This document shows, one piece after another, positions 20,250-29,704 of a stretch of 64,000 nucleotides of DNA (its first letter is position 1; every line of letters begins with the position of its first letter). The translations under genes and the position numbers were made by a program. The stretch covers positions 1,218,001 to 1,282,000 of the forward strand of contig NC_012526.1 in assembly GCF_000020685.1 (NCBI RefSeq), in the 5' to 3' direction. Below the pieces are notes generated by a model. It was not told where the DNA came from and ran no database searches. It worked only from the letters and a program-made list of their open reading frames with translations. Origin of the DNA: Deinococcus deserti VCD115. Lineage in GTDB: Bacteria > Deinococcota > Deinococci > Deinococcales > Deinococcaceae.

Positions 20250-21479
20250 TTACAGGCTGGCGTTCCAGGCTTTCACGATGTCGTCCAGGGCCGCCTTGAC
20301 TGTCTTCTGCCCGGCCATGGCAGACTCGATGTTGTCCTTGAAGACCTTGTTGAGCTTGCTGGCATCCGGATAGACCAGAGTCAGGTCCCGGGCCTTTTTC
20401 AGTTCTGTACTGGACACCAGTTTGCCCTGCTCTACAGCGCCCGACCCACCCTGCTTGAAGAACTTGTCCGTGCTGGCCTTGACGGTGGACGGGAAGGTGG
20501 TCTTGGTGACCTTGGAGAAGGCCAGCTGGTTGGTGTCGTTGGTCAGGAACAGGGCCAGCTTCTGGGCCAGGGCCTTGTCCTTGACGCCCTTGGGCACGGT
20601 AAAGCCCATCAGCGGTGTGTGAATCACGTTGCCGGCGATGTTGATGGGGTAGGGCGCCACGCGGGTGACGTCATAGATGGCCTTGTTGTCGTTCTGTACC
20701 CGCAGGATGAACTGCGGCCCGGTGATCAGCATGGCCAGCTTGCCAGCCGAATACAGCTCGGTGGCTGCCGTGAAACCGCGGCGCATGGTGTCTTCGGGAA
20801 TGTAGCCCTTGCGGTACAGGTCCACGTAACTCTGGACCAGCTTGATGTGCTCGGGGCTGTTGAATACGGCTTTGCCGCCGGACTTGTCCAGCACCGGCAG
20901 TCCGGCTTCCTGGAACAGATACAGCATGTTGATGCCGTTGATATTGGGCATGAAGCCGTACAGGCCCGTCTTGTCCTTGATCTGCTTGGCCGCCGACATC
21001 AGCGTCTGGATGGTGCGTGGGGGATTGGCCGGGTCCAGCCCAGCCTTGCGGAAGATGTCCGCGTTGTACGCCACGACCTTGGGAGCCCAGTACCAGGGCA
21101 CGCCCATAATTTTGTCCTCGTAGGTGAAGGTCTCCAGCGGCGACGCAAAATACAGCTTTTTCTGGGCAGCCGTGAGGCTCAGCGGTTCGAGCGCCCCCTG
21201 CTGCACCAGTTTGACGGTCATGTCCGACGACAGGTTGACCGCTGCCGGAGGCCTCCCGGAGGCCACAGCCGCCAGCAGTTTCTGCTCCATGGCATTGGCG
21301 GGGACATCCACCCACTTGAGCTCGACATTGGGGTTTTCCTTCTCGAACTGCTGTACCAAGCGGTTCATTTCGTCGTTGAACAACGGAGCCAGACTGATGG
21401 TCCAGAACTCGAGCTGCGTCTTCTGGGCACCGGCGGTACCCACGGCAAGCAGGGCGGCGGTCAGGGCAAGTGTTTTCAT
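20250..21479 (-). CDS. Sugar ABC transporter substrate-binding protein (MalE-like), orphan
   Basis: A 409-residue family 1 extracellular solute-binding protein with a signal peptide cleaved after Gly-Ala-Gln at about residue 19. Leu-Glu-Phe-Trp-Thr-Ile and Phe-Glu-Lys-Glu-Asn-Pro-Asn-Val-Glu are typical. The central Val-Pro-Trp-Tyr-Trp-Ala segment and several Trp and Tyr residues fit a carbohydrate site. AAGGAG precedes the ATG by 5 nt. No permease gene is near, so membrane partners must be encoded elsewhere. Its position between GH20 and NagZ-type enzymes suggests an amino-sugar ligand. Confidence 0.88.
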   Translation of the reverse strand: MKTLALTAALLAVGTAGAQKTQLEFWTISLAPLFNDEMNRLVQQFEKENPNVELKWVDVPANAMEQKLLAAVASGRPPAAVNLSSDMTVKLVQQGALEPLSLTAAQKKLYFASPLETFTYEDKIMGVPWYWAPKVVAYNADIFRKAGLDPANPPRTIQTLMSAAKQIKDKTGLYGFMPNINGINMLYLFQEAGLPVLDKSGGKAVFNSPEHIKLVQSYVDLYRKGYIPEDTMRRGFTAATELYSAGKLAMLITGPQFILRVQNDNKAIYDVTRVAPYPINIAGNVIHTPLMGFTVPKGVKDKALAQKLALFLTNDTNQLAFSKVTKTTFPSTVKASTDKFFKQGGSGAVEQGKLVSSTELKKARDLTLVYPDASKLNKVFKDNIESAMAGQKTVKAALDDIVKAWNASL

Positions 21480-21580
21480 GCAGGCTCCTTGGTGAACATC
21501 GGCCTGTTCAGGTCAGGCCACAGGGAAACTCTGGCAGCGCACGGATGGCAGCCGGATAAAGACGGAATAAGCGAGCTGCA

Positions 21581-21596
21581 CAGACTGTAACGTCTG
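21581..21596. promoter_or_regulatory. Inverted repeat in the SBP/nagZ divergent region
   Basis: CAGAC-N6-GTCTG lies about 100 bp from both the sugar-binding protein start and the nagZ start. It could be an operator for either gene; the arms are only 5 bp, so this is weak. Confidence 0.3.
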
Positions 21597-21685
21597 AGTC
21601 AGGCAGGTGTCTGAGAATATGAGCCACGTTCTCACCTCCAATCCTCCCTGCGGGTCAGGAACGCTGGTGAAAGGCACAATGCGTT

Positions 21686-21691
21686 TACGCT
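21686..21691 (+). promoter_or_regulatory. -10 box TACGCT, leaderless promoter of nagZ
   Basis: TACGCT ends 7 nt before GTG 21699. A TTG at 21693 is also in frame but lies only 1 nt after the box, so GTG is the likely start. Confidence 0.6.
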
Positions 21692-21698
21692 GTTGGAC

Positions 21699-23165
21699 GT
21701 GACTCAAGCTGACCTGCTGCCTGGCGCCCTGGCGATGGTAGATATTCCCGGGCCCACCCTGGACCCTGACACAGCTGATTTTCTGCGCCGGTATGGGGTA
21801 CGGAGCGTCTGCCTGTTCGGCAAGAATGTGCGCAACGAGTTCCAGTTACGGGCCTTGTGCCGTGACCTGAGAGACCTGATGGGCGACGGCGCCCTGATTG
21901 CCCTGGACCATGAGGGAGGCGCCATTCTTCGCCCGGATTTCTGGCCGTTTGCGCCCTCGGCCATGGCGCTGGGAGCCGCAGACGACCGGCAGCTGACCCG
22001 GGACGTCAACGCCGCGCTGGCACGGCAGCTGCGCAGTGTCGGAATCAACTGGAATTTCGCGCCGGTACTGGATGTCAATCTCAACCCTGGGAATCCGGTA
22101 ATCGGGGAGAGGGCCTACGGTGCGGACCCGGCGCTGGTGGCCCGACATGGCCGCGCTGCCCTGGAGGGACACGCCGCCGAGCGCATTGCGGCGTGTGTCA
22201 AGCACTTTCCGGGTCACGGCGATACTCATCTGGACAGCCATCTGGCCCTGCCCACCGTACGCAAGACCCGCGTGGAACTCGAACAGGGCGAACTAGCTCC
22301 CTTCAGGGCCCTGCTCGGCGTGTCGCCAGCTGTCATGACTGCGCACATCGTGTATCCGGAACTCGATCCCCGGCACCCCGCCACCCTGAGCCGCGTGGTG
22401 CTGCATGATCTGCTGCGCCGCGACTGGGGATACCAGGGCGTCATCGTGACAGACAGCATGGGCATGCAGGCCATCGACGCCAACTATGGCCGTGGTGAGG
22501 CGGCGGTGCTGGCGCTTCAGGCTGGTGCCGATCTGGTGATGGCACTGGGACGCCGTGAGGTGCAGGAGGCGACGTTGCAGGCTATCGCGGCCGCTATGAA
22601 AACCGTTCTTGACGGCGGTGAGATGCAGGCCAGCCTGAACCGTCTGCGTTCCCTCGCACTTCAGTATCCGGCTCAGGCCGATGAAACATTGAATCCTGCG
22701 GCTGATGCGGGCTTTTTTGGAGAAGCCTGGGCGCAGGGGTTGACGACCTGGGGCGAGCCTGTGCCGCCAGCCCCAGACTCACGGGTTGTGCTGATTGCCC
22801 ACCGGAGTCCGGAGCGGGAAACGGTCAGCGAGGCCGCAGCGGACGCCGAGACCCTGGCACGCGAACTGGGAGCGGTGTATGAGGTGGAGCTTGTTCCATT
22901 CCAGACGCCCGATGAGCTGGACTGGACCGCCCTGAGAGCGCGGGGCCTTCCCTTGATTCTGGCCACGACAGGACGTCACCGCCACGCTGCGCTGCAAGGT
23001 GCCCGGCCGGACCTCCACCTGGCCCTCTATAACCCCTACGCCATCCTGGACGTGGATGCGCCGGCTGTCGTGTCGTACGGTTTCCGTCCAGAGGCACGCG
23101 CTTCTGTGCTCAGGTGGCTCCGCGGAGAGTTGCCGGCAGCCGGTCGTCTCCCTTTTCAGGCATGA
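21699..23165 (+). CDS. nagZ: Beta-N-acetylhexosaminidase, glycoside hydrolase family 3
   Basis: A 488-residue enzyme. The NagZ signature [14 protein letters not shown] is at residues 168-181 and supplies the catalytic His/Asp dyad; the nucleophile Asp252 is in Thr-Asp-Ser-Met-Gly-Met. There is no signal peptide, so it acts in the cytoplasm on imported GlcNAc-containing wall fragments. About 150 extra residues form a second domain beyond the usual NagZ length of about 340, as in longer Gram-positive forms. It is divergent from the sugar-binding protein and GH20 genes, with which it would form an amino-sugar recycling set. Confidence 0.9.
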   Translation: MTQADLLPGALAMVDIPGPTLDPDTADFLRRYGVRSVCLFGKNVRNEFQLRALCRDLRDLMGDGALIALDHEGGAILRPDFWPFAPSAMALGAADDRQLTRDVNAALARQLRSVGINWNFAPVLDVNLNPGNPVIGERAYGADPALVARHGRAALEGHAAERIAACVKHFPGHGDTHLDSHLALPTVRKTRVELEQGELAPFRALLGVSPAVMTAHIVYPELDPRHPATLSRVVLHDLLRRDWGYQGVIVTDSMGMQAIDANYGRGEAAVLALQAGADLVMALGRREVQEATLQAIAAAMKTVLDGGEMQASLNRLRSLALQYPAQADETLNPAADAGFFGEAWAQGLTTWGEPVPPAPDSRVVLIAHRSPERETVSEAAADAETLARELGAVYEVELVPFQTPDELDWTALRARGLPLILATTGRHRHAALQGARPDLHLALYNPYAILDVDAPAVVSYGFRPEARASVLRWLRGELPAAGRLPFQA

Positions 23166-23174
23166 ACCCAAAAC

Positions 23175-23207
23175 GAGCGCACCGGGTCAGCCTGACCCAG
23201 TGCGCTC
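23175..23207. terminator. Bidirectional terminator between nagZ and degV
   Basis: Stem GAGCGCAC-c-GGGTCA / TGACCC-a-GTGCGCTC with a 3-nt loop and T-rich bases after it, between convergent genes. Confidence 0.8.
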
Positions 23208-23230
23208 TTATTCGTGCTTATTCGTGATTC

Positions 23231-24091
23231 TCAGCGTTCCCAGGGCCACGCCCCGGCTGCAGCCGCAATTCCCAGGGCGCGCGGCCCGGTGTGGATGTTG
23301 AGCACCGGATTAACCGGGGCAAAGTCAGACCAGACAATCGGGTGCCGGCCGCGCAGAATCTCAAGGGCGGTGTCCGCGTCTTCGCGCACACTGCCATACA
23401 GCAGGCCCAGGCGCAGGGGGGTGCCTTCCCCGTACTTCTGAGTGACCTGGGTGGCCACCGCTTCTATGGCGCTGCGGTAGGTGCGGGCCCGGCCGACATT
23501 GGTGTACTGGCCGGTGCTCTTGTCGACCGTGATCACCGGCTTCAGGTTAAGCAGCCCTCCCAGTGTGGCCTGTACCCGGCCTATCCGCCCGCCCCGGCGC
23601 AGATATTCCAGTGTCTCGATAGTGAAGTACAGTTCTGTTTCCTGGTGAACTCTCTGCATCCAGTCCAGCGCGACTTCTACACTTTCACCGCGCTGGACTG
23701 CGGTGCTGGCGGCATGCACCTGAAAAGCCTGAGCAGCGCTCAGGGTACCGCTGTCATGGATGTGCCAGGTCAGGTCGGGATTCAGGCTTCGCGCCTGCTC
23801 CGCAGCATTCCGGCTGCCACTCAGCCCGGCACTGATGGTCACGGCCAGGATCTGTGCGGCTCCACTTTCCTGAGCGGCCGTCACCCAGTCCTGCGGCGTG
23901 GGCTGACTGCTGGTGGGGTGCTCAGGATCGGTCCGCAACTTCTCGTACAGTTCCTCCCGTGTAATTTCGTTCATGCGGTAGGTCGTCGAGCCGAAGTTCA
24001 AGGCGAACGGCGCGACCGGAACAGAGTTGAGCAGGCTGGGAAACGCGTCGAGGCCGCCATCGGTGATGATGCTGAACGGGGAAGTGGTCAT
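23231..24091 (-). CDS. DegV family fatty acid-binding protein
   Basis: A 286-residue protein of the DegV (FakB-like) family, which binds a fatty acid and presents it to a FakA-type kinase for phospholipid synthesis. Ile-Ile-Thr-Asp-Gly-Gly opens the protein, Pro-Thr-Ser-Ser-Gln-Pro-Thr near residue 79 is the family motif, and Ser-Ala-Gly-Leu-Ser-Gly-Ser near 107 contacts the carboxylate. The ATG overlaps the stop of the MmsB-like gene by 4 nt (ATGA), so the two are cotranslated. No FakA gene is in the window. Confidence 0.9.
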   Translation of the reverse strand: MTTSPFSIITDGGLDAFPSLLNSVPVAPFALNFGSTTYRMNEITREELYEKLRTDPEHPTSSQPTPQDWVTAAQESGAAQILAVTISAGLSGSRNAAEQARSLNPDLTWHIHDSGTLSAAQAFQVHAASTAVQRGESVEVALDWMQRVHQETELYFTIETLEYLRRGGRIGRVQATLGGLLNLKPVITVDKSTGQYTNVGRARTYRSAIEAVATQVTQKYGEGTPLRLGLLYGSVREDADTALEILRGRHPIVWSDFAPVNPVLNIHTGPRALGIAAAAGAWPWER

Positions 24092-24975
24092 GTGATCTCC
24101 TGTGCGTTCATACGCTCAATGAGTTTCAGAGCCGCCGAGTGGTCCTCATGTTCCCCAATAATCTGTGCTGCTGCCCGGTACAGGCCGAGGGTCTGTGCCA
24201 GCACCGGGGCGCTGCCCTTGACGCTTTCGACCACATCCAGGGCAATTCCGGCGTCCTTGGCCAGCAACCCCAGCGCAAAGGTCACCGGAAATTCGCGGGT
24301 CAGCACGCGCTGTCCGATCAGATTCTCACTGGCGTTGCTGCGCCCACTGCTGGCATTGATCACTTCCAGCGCCGCGCCGATATCGACGCCGTGCTTGCCC
24401 AGGACAGCCAGCCCCTCGCCCGCGGCCCACAGGTTGACGGCCAGCAGGACGTTGTTGATCGCCTTGACGGCGAAACCTGCACCCGTATCCCCCACGTGCA
24501 CGACCTTGCCGGCAAACGCCAGATGCGGGCGCACGGCGTCGACTTCGGCAACCGGGCCGCCCACCATGACCGTCAGCGTCCCGGCCTGGGCGCCATTGGT
24601 CCCGCCGCTGACGGGAGCGTCCAGAAAGGTCACGCCATGGGCAGACAGAACTTCGCGCTGTCGCCGCGCTGAATCCGGATGTCCGCTGGTACAGTCCACC
24701 CACACGGTACCTGGACGGAGCCGGGAGCCCAGCTGGCGGATGACCTCATCCACCTCGGCGCTGGTGGGCAGGCAGCTGAACAGCACATCGGCCTGAGCAC
24801 AGTCCTGAAGGTCAACGGCTGTGCTCGCGTGCTGCGCCGCGTGGGCCCGGGCGCGCTCTGGAGTACGGTTCCAGACCAGCGCGTGGCCCCCGGTGTCCTG
24901 GGCCAGCCGCGCGAGATGCGCGGCCATCGGGAAGCCCATTGCCCCAAGCCCGATGAATGCAGAGGTGGTCGTCAT
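24088..24975 (-). CDS. NAD(P)-dependent beta-hydroxyacid dehydrogenase (MmsB/GarR family)
   Basis: A 295-residue oxidoreductase with the N-terminal Rossmann motif Phe-Ile-Gly-Leu-Gly-Ala-Met-Gly, the substrate-binding Asp-Ala-Pro-Val-Ser-Gly-Gly-Thr-x-Gly-Ala near residue 118, and the catalytic Lys in Gly-Phe-Ala-Val-Lys-Ala-Ile-Asn-Asn. Family members oxidise 3-hydroxyisobutyrate or reduce tartronate semialdehyde or glyoxylate; which applies cannot be settled here. It is the first gene of a two-gene unit with degV. Confidence 0.9.
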   Translation of the reverse strand: MTTTSAFIGLGAMGFPMAAHLARLAQDTGGHALVWNRTPERARAHAAQHASTAVDLQDCAQADVLFSCLPTSAEVDEVIRQLGSRLRPGTVWVDCTSGHPDSARRQREVLSAHGVTFLDAPVSGGTNGAQAGTLTVMVGGPVAEVDAVRPHLAFAGKVVHVGDTGAGFAVKAINNVLLAVNLWAAGEGLAVLGKHGVDIGAALEVINASSGRSNASENLIGQRVLTREFPVTFALGLLAKDAGIALDVVESVKGSAPVLAQTLGLYRAAAQIIGEHEDHSAALKLIERMNAQEIT

Positions 24976-24984
24976 GATGAGTCC

Positions 24985-24990
24985 AGGCTA
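24985..24990 (-). promoter_or_regulatory. -10 box TAGCCT before the MmsB-like/degV unit
   Basis: TAGCCT ends 9 nt before ATG 24975, giving a leader of only about 3 nt. Confidence 0.45.
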
Positions 24991-25029
24991 GTTCAGCCGG
25001 CCAGGGGCCGTGATAAATCTGAACCGGGT

Positions 25030-25581
25030 TTAATCTTGAGACGCGCGGCTGCCTGTGGCCGGCAGCCGGAGTTCATGGCCCGCCTCTCCAAAGCGTTCCC
25101 GCAGAAAGCGGCCCTGGGCCAGCAGGCGGTCGGCCGCCGCATGGTCGTGGCGCAGGGCCTCCCGGACACCGTCTTCCATCAGGGCCAGCTGCTCTTCAAG
25201 CAGCTGTTCGGGAGGCTGACCCTGGGCGTCCAGGGCTGACCGGGCGCCGTCGGTCAGGGCCTGATAGGCCTGCAGGGTATCGGGCAGATACGCCTGACGC
25301 GTCTGGGCCAGCAGATAGCCAGTCCGGGCATCAGCTCCAGTATTGGTGAGCCGCTGAGCATCCGAAATGACGCACAGCAGGCCCCAGGCGCGGCTGCGGG
25401 CTGGCTCAGGCAGGTCCAGGATCAACGCCTCCACGCCCGTGGATGATGCGGCAGCGAGCGCCTCGGGACGCGGCGGTCTGGTCAGCGCTGCGGCACGCCG
25501 GTTGGACTGCGTGGTGTTGTTGACGTACGTAATCAGGGCAATCCCACTGAAAATCACGATCAGGATCAGGACGGCCGTCAT
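25030..25581 (-). CDS. Small membrane-anchored helical protein, unknown
   Basis: A 183-residue protein with one N-terminal membrane helix (about residues 3-20) and an otherwise soluble, strongly helical body rich in Ala, Arg, Leu and Gln. No signal peptidase site is evident, so it is probably anchored. I do not recognise a family. It has its own -10 box (TAGCAT, 6 nt before the ATG) in the 17-bp gap after the SPFH gene, so it can be expressed separately although it lies in line with that gene. Confidence 0.65.
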   Translation of the reverse strand: MTAVLILIVIFSGIALITYVNNTTQSNRRAAALTRPPRPEALAAASSTGVEALILDLPEPARSRAWGLLCVISDAQRLTNTGADARTGYLLAQTRQAYLPDTLQAYQALTDGARSALDAQGQPPEQLLEEQLALMEDGVREALRHDHAAADRLLAQGRFLRERFGEAGHELRLPATGSRASQD

Positions 25582-25587
25582 GAACGG

Positions 25588-25593
25588 ATGCTA
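25588..25593 (-). promoter_or_regulatory. -10 box TAGCAT, leaderless promoter of the anchored protein gene
   Basis: TAGCAT ends 6 nt before ATG 25581, squeezed between that gene and the SPFH stop at 25599. Confidence 0.55.
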
Positions 25594-25598
25594 CCCCC

Positions 25599-26564
25599 TT
25601 AGTCGGCTGTTTTTGTGGCGGCGCTCAGGGACTTCAGGTCCAGCAGAAAATTTCCGTCTGCCGGAAGCATCACGGTGTTGATGCCCGGCGACAGCTTTTC
25701 GGCCACGGTCAGCTGAATCAGCTGTGGGTTCTCGCGCAGGGCCCGGCCACGCAGTGACAGCGCCTGTGCTTCACCCCGGGCCGTGGCTACGGCTGCCTTG
25801 GCGGCGCCCTCTGCCTCCACGACGGCGCGCTGGGCACTGATGTTGGCCTGCTGAAGCCGGTTTTTCTCGACGGCGACCTGCTGCTCGGCCGTCTGCTTCT
25901 GCTCGATGGCCTTGGCCACACTTTCCGGAATCCGCAGTTCGCGAAGCAGGACGCTGTCGAGCAGCAGATTGTTCTTCGAGAAGATCTCGGTCAGCGAGCG
26001 GGTAATGTTCGCCTCCACCTCCTGGCGCTGGGTACTGATCAGATCGGCAGCGTTGAACTGCCCGATCGCGTCACGGACCTTGCTGCGGACCTGCGGCCTG
26101 ACCACTGTGACCATGTAGTTGCGGCCCAGTTCCTTGTGCATGATGGCCGCCTTGGTCCGGTCGATGCGGAAGTTAACCGTCACATCGGCTGTGATATCCA
26201 GGCCTTCCTTGCTGCGGGCCCGAATGGCTCCCTCATCTCCGTCGCTGACACCCTGCCTCAGGGTCATTTCCTGGAGCCGGCCGTCATACAGGTTGACCCG
26301 GTCCACAAACGGCACCACGAAGTGCACGCCTTCCTGCAGCGGCTGGGGCTTCACGCCGCTCAGGGCACTGAACACCACCCCCACGTAACCGGCAGGGATC
26401 ACCTTGATGCCCTGTGCCAGCAGCAGGCCGGCCAGGACGACTCCTCCAACAGTAAAGGCCGTGCGGCCGGACACCTGCCTGGGCGGGTTTACTGGAGCGG
26501 AAGAGCCACGGGTCTGTGTTGTTGCGGTGTCACTCATGCCTGCTGGTACGCGCCGAATCTGCAC
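25599..26564 (-). CDS. SPFH/prohibitin family membrane protein
   Basis: A 321-residue protein (or 312 if translation starts at ATG 26537). An N-terminal polar tail precedes one membrane helix (about residues 37-52), then the SPFH domain with Val-Pro-Phe-Val-Asp-Arg-Val-Asn-Leu-Tyr-Asp and Leu-Asp-Ile-Thr-Ala-Asp-Val-Thr-Val, then a long Ala-, Glu- and Gln-rich coiled coil from about 220 to 285. It resembles prohibitin and HflK-type scaffolds that organise membrane proteases. The GTG start at 26564 has AGGG seven bases upstream, right after the YchJ stop; the ATG has no good ribosome binding site. It is probably cotranscribed with ychJ. Confidence 0.85.
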   Translation of the reverse strand: MQIRRVPAGMSDTATTQTRGSSAPVNPPRQVSGRTAFTVGGVVLAGLLLAQGIKVIPAGYVGVVFSALSGVKPQPLQEGVHFVVPFVDRVNLYDGRLQEMTLRQGVSDGDEGAIRARSKEGLDITADVTVNFRIDRTKAAIMHKELGRNYMVTVVRPQVRSKVRDAIGQFNAADLISTQRQEVEANITRSLTEIFSKNNLLLDSVLLRELRIPESVAKAIEQKQTAEQQVAVEKNRLQQANISAQRAVVEAEGAAKAAVATARGEAQALSLRGRALRENPQLIQLTVAEKLSPGINTVMLPADGNFLLDLKSLSAATKTAD

Positions 26565-26575
26565 AGAGTTTCCCT

Positions 26576-26956
26576 TCAGGGCTGAACGCCGTCGACGTAG
26601 ACCCAGCGGCCATCCACCTGCGCAAAGGTGCTGCGTTCGCGCAGGTGGGCCCGCTCGCCCCCAGGAAGCCGCAGACTGGCGGTAAACGTCACTTCATGGT
26701 CGCTGGCACCGTGTACTTTCAGGCCCAGGTACCGGGTACCGTCGTGAAGGTCCATGCTGGTCGGGCGGGTATGCGGATGCCAGGTGTCCAGGACGAAAGC
26801 CTCGTCCCGAAGGGCATAGGCGCTGTAACGGGCACGCATGAGGGCTTCAGGCGAGGAAGGCAGCGCCACGCCGCTGTGAAAGGGGCCGCAGCAGTTTGAG
26901 TAGCTTCGCCCGGATCCGCAGGGGCAGGGTTTTAACGGAGGGTACGCCAGAGCCAT
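26576..26956 (-). CDS. YchJ family (UPF0225) SEC-C motif protein
   Basis: A 126-residue protein with the N-terminal SEC-C zinc-binding motif Cys-Pro-Cys-Gly-Ser-Gly-x-x-Tyr-x-x-Cys-Cys near residues 11-23, followed by the YchJ core with [10 protein letters not shown] and a C-terminal NTF2-like fold ending Arg-Trp-Val-Tyr-Val-Asp-Gly. Its function in the cell is not established. The start at ATG 26956 is fixed by TACCTT 6 nt upstream. Divergent from the RNA methyltransferase gene. Confidence 0.9.
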   Translation of the reverse strand: MALAYPPLKPCPCGSGRSYSNCCGPFHSGVALPSSPEALMRARYSAYALRDEAFVLDTWHPHTRPTSMDLHDGTRYLGLKVHGASDHEVTFTASLRLPGGERAHLRERSTFAQVDGRWVYVDGVQP

Positions 26957-26962
26957 GTCCGC

Positions 26963-26968
26963 AAGGTA
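26963..26968 (-). promoter_or_regulatory. -10 box TACCTT, leaderless promoter of ychJ
   Basis: TACCTT ends 6 nt before ATG 26956 on the minus strand. Confidence 0.6.
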
Positions 26969-27033
26969 GCGCCCCCGGCCGGCCGCTCGGCGGCCGGCGG
27001 ACTTGCCCGCCTTCACGTCATAATGCGCGGTGC

Positions 27034-27846
27034 ATGAGCGGCGCTGAGACCATTACCTCCCTGCAGAACCCACACGTCAAGCGGCTGGTGCGTCTGCGTA
27101 ATCGCCGCGAGCGGGAAGCCCACGGTGTAATTCTGATCGAGGGGGCGCGTGAACTTGCCCGGGCGGTCCAGGGCAGCGTGCCCCCTCACACGCTGTACTG
27201 CTGCCCTGAGCTGTACAGCCCGGAGGCCAGGAGCCTGGCTGCCACGCTGCCCGGGGACCGGCTGGAGCTGTCCCGAGCCGCGTTTGAAAAGGTCAGCGGC
27301 CGTGAGAATCCCGACGGTCTTCTGGGTGTAGCCGATCTTCCTGCCCCGCGCCTGCCGGAGCCGGGCAACGACGCTGTTCTGGTGGTCCTGCACGGCCTGG
27401 AAAAGCCCGGCAACGTGGGGGCTATTCTCCGGAGTGCCGACGCTGCTGGGGCGCAGGGTGTGCTTGTCCTGGGGAGAGGCGCCGATCCTTACGGACCCAA
27501 CGTGATCCGCTCCAGTCAGGGGAGCGTGTTTACCATGCCGGTGGCTGTCCTGGACGAGGGCACGGCCTTGGAGTGGCTGTCCACGCGAGGCTTTACCACC
27601 GTCGCCTGCACTCCGGATGCCCCCCGGACCTACTGGGACGCTCCCCTGACCGGGCGTGTGGCTCTGCTGCTGGGCACGGAGCACGCCGGGCTCCCCGAAA
27701 GCTGGCGCCACACGGACCACAGTGTCAGCATTCCCATGCACGAGGGCAGCGGCGCCGACAGCCTGAACGTGGCAACAGCCGCAGCACTGGTGCTGTTCGA
27801 ATGTGCCCGTCAGCGTCGGGTCCAGGAGCGCGGAGCCCGTACGTGA
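27034..27846 (+). CDS. TrmH/SpoU family RNA methyltransferase
   Basis: A 270-residue 2'-O-ribose methyltransferase of the SPOUT superfamily. The N-terminal substrate-binding domain begins Thr-Ser-Leu-Gln-Asn-Pro-His-Val-Lys. The trefoil-knot motifs are [13 protein letters not shown] near residue 130, [10 protein letters not shown] near 211, and Ile-Pro-Met-x-[10 protein letters not shown]. It modifies rRNA or tRNA; the target is unknown. A CATAAT box lies 9 nt before the ATG. Its stop overlaps the start of the next gene by 4 nt (GTGA). Confidence 0.92.
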   Translation: MSGAETITSLQNPHVKRLVRLRNRREREAHGVILIEGARELARAVQGSVPPHTLYCCPELYSPEARSLAATLPGDRLELSRAAFEKVSGRENPDGLLGVADLPAPRLPEPGNDAVLVVLHGLEKPGNVGAILRSADAAGAQGVLVLGRGADPYGPNVIRSSQGSVFTMPVAVLDEGTALEWLSTRGFTTVACTPDAPRTYWDAPLTGRVALLLGTEHAGLPESWRHTDHSVSIPMHEGSGADSLNVATAAALVLFECARQRRVQERGART

Positions 27847-29015
27847 CAGCAGTTGCCCGGGACCCTTACCGCGACTGGCTGCGTGCGCGGCTGAGCCCGG
27901 AAACAGGTGTGGGGGATGCCGAACAGGTCATTGAAGAAGCCGCGCAGCGCCGGGGCTGGCCTGCCCAGCGAGTCTTGGGGCCACGGGATGTTGTGGCCCT
28001 GATGCAGGACATCTATGCCTTGGTTCGTGCCCTTTTAGGGGACCCGGCGGCAGAACGTTGGGTGGAAGCTGCCACCCTGGACCTGGCAACTTTTGCACAG
28101 TCGGTGCCTGTCCCCAGCCAGCCGGTGCGCGGTGAAATTGCACCGGTGCTGGGAGCAGGTCCCGTGCGTTGGGGCCGCCGGGCCCATGACCTGCCCCTGC
28201 TGCTGGCGCGGTCGCACGCAGAAATTGCCGGCCGGAGCCTGGAGGCTATCCGCGCCAACCCGGACCTGAGCCCTCTTGAGGACGCTGCTGAGTGGGACAT
28301 GCAGGCCACCCAGGCTGAGGTCCGCCGCTGGGAGACCGAGGAAGTGCTGAGCTCGCTGCGTGCAGATCACGCCCGTGTGGAAGTGGCAGACCAGGTTGCG
28401 GTTGCCGCAGCGCAGGCAGAAGTGCTGCACCTGACTGTGCGGGAACTTGAGCAGTTAGAGGCGCAGGGCCAGCCGGTTGGTCCCAGACTGGCGCATACAC
28501 GGCTGATGAGCCAGCAGACTGACGCCTTCCTGGCGTCGTTCAGTCCGCTGATCCGGCTCGACGACGCCGATAGCCCTGTGGAGGTTCCGATGATGGATCT
28601 CTCCAGCGTTCGTTACTCGTTGGGTGTTCCGCTTCATCCAGCAGTGCTGCGTGCTCGCAGTCAGCTGAACTACGCCCGGTGGCAATCGGGAGATCAGGCC
28701 ACCGAAGACCCGGCGGTTCAGCAGGCCCGTGCCGCACTCGCACAGGCAGAGCATGAGGCCCAGGCCCAGCTGAATGCGACCCTGAGCGCTGCGCGTGCAC
28801 ATCAGCGGGCGCTTGAGGGTCTGATTCGGCAGGTCGCGCTATTGGAAAAGCGCGTTCAGTCGCTTCGTCAGACGGGACGGGACAAGCTCGGCGTGGCACG
28901 TGTGGTTCTCGAATGGCGACAGACCCGCAGCGCCGCAAGGGTGCAGGCTCACCGCCTGCAGGAAGCAGCCAGCCTGTTGGACGCGTTGATCTCCGACAAT
29001 GATTCAGGACGATGA
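27843..29015 (+). CDS. Coiled-coil protein coupled to the RNA methyltransferase, unknown
   Basis: A 390-residue protein starting at GTG 27843, within the stop codon of the methyltransferase gene (GTGA). There is no signal peptide. The second half is almost entirely helical with long Ala-, Gln-, Arg- and Glu-rich stretches (about 150-225 and 280-385); the last 100 residues have the heptad and periodic Gln/Arg pattern seen in TolC-type outer membrane factors, though without a signal peptide. I do not recognise a family. Its stop codon abuts that of the convergent response regulator gene with no base between. Confidence 0.65.
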   Translation: MTAVARDPYRDWLRARLSPETGVGDAEQVIEEAAQRRGWPAQRVLGPRDVVALMQDIYALVRALLGDPAAERWVEAATLDLATFAQSVPVPSQPVRGEIAPVLGAGPVRWGRRAHDLPLLLARSHAEIAGRSLEAIRANPDLSPLEDAAEWDMQATQAEVRRWETEEVLSSLRADHARVEVADQVAVAAAQAEVLHLTVRELEQLEAQGQPVGPRLAHTRLMSQQTDAFLASFSPLIRLDDADSPVEVPMMDLSSVRYSLGVPLHPAVLRARSQLNYARWQSGDQATEDPAVQQARAALAQAEHEAQAQLNATLSAARAHQRALEGLIRQVALLEKRVQSLRQTGRDKLGVARVVLEWRQTRSAARVQAHRLQEAASLLDALISDNDSGR

Positions 29016-29504
29016 TTACTGGGCAGGTGGAGGCCCTCCTGTCTCTCCAGGACCTGGAGGGCGAACGATGGTCAACATGTAGCGTCCGAGGGCTCGGATG
29101 GCCTCATAGAAGCGGTCGAATTCCACGGGTTTGACCACGTAGCTCGCAGCGTAGGCCTGATACGAACGCAGGACATCCTCTTCTGCCTGACTGGTGGTCA
29201 GCATAATCACGGGAATGGTCATCAGGTCAGGGTCCCGTTTGAGCTCCTCCAGCAGTTCCAGACCGTTCATTCGGGGCATGTTGATGTCCAGAAGAATCAC
29301 ATCTGGCCTGGGAATCCGGGGGCGGTCGGGGCAACACCGCAGCAGTTCGAGAGCTTCCACCCCGTCGCGTGCAATATGCAGGGTATTGGCAATGCCTGCT
29401 TCGGAAAACGCCTCGCGCGTCAGATGAATATCTGGTTCGCTGTCCTCCACGAGAAGAATCTCGATCGGGGAAGCGGAAAGTGGAGTGGGGAAGAGCGTGG
29501 TCAT
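29016..29504 (-). CDS. Single-domain response regulator (Rcp1/CheY-like)
   Basis: A 162-residue receiver domain. Acidic pocket in Leu-Val-Glu-Asp-Ser near residue 20, phosphoacceptor Asp in Val-Ile-Leu-Leu-Asp-Ile-Asn-Met-Pro at about residue 73, switch Thr in Met-Leu-Thr-Thr-Ser and the conserved Lys in Tyr-Val-Val-Lys-Pro-Val. The Asn-Met-Pro-Arg-Met-Asn-Gly-Leu-Glu-Leu-Leu sequence and the longer loop place it with the Rcp1 type that pairs with phytochrome or hybrid kinases. There is no output domain and no kinase gene nearby. GAGG lies about 9 nt before the ATG. Confidence 0.9.
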   Translation of the reverse strand: MTTLFPTPLSASPIEILLVEDSEPDIHLTREAFSEAGIANTLHIARDGVEALELLRCCPDRPRIPRPDVILLDINMPRMNGLELLEELKRDPDLMTIPVIMLTTSQAEEDVLRSYQAYAASYVVKPVEFDRFYEAIRALGRYMLTIVRPPGPGETGGPPPAQ

Positions 29505-29704
29505 GACATCAGGCCTCGTGGAAAAACACAAGACAACCCGGAGCCACAAGGGAGCCGGGGTGCCGGTCATTTCCTGTTTCGAGTCTGGCGGTGCGGGCCA
29601 TGAAGTGACAGACAATATCCTTAAATTTTTCGTGTCTGGCCCTTGGCTTGCCCTTGAATATCCTTCACATAAGCGCGCGAAGACAGCGGGTAGGCGGCGC
29701 CTGC

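Noticed and set aside
27023..27037. ATG-CGC-GGT-GCA-TGA overlapping the start of the RNA methyltransferase gene.
   Set aside because: There is no -10 box at the right distance for this ATG; CATAAT fits the main start better.
29509..29601. A 30-codon frame (ATG 29601 to TGA 29511) ending 4 nt before the response regulator start, reminiscent of the leaderless mini-ORFs.
   Set aside because: The nearest -10 candidate (TATTGT) is 10 nt away, and the regulator has its own GAGG, so the geometry does not match the convincing cases.
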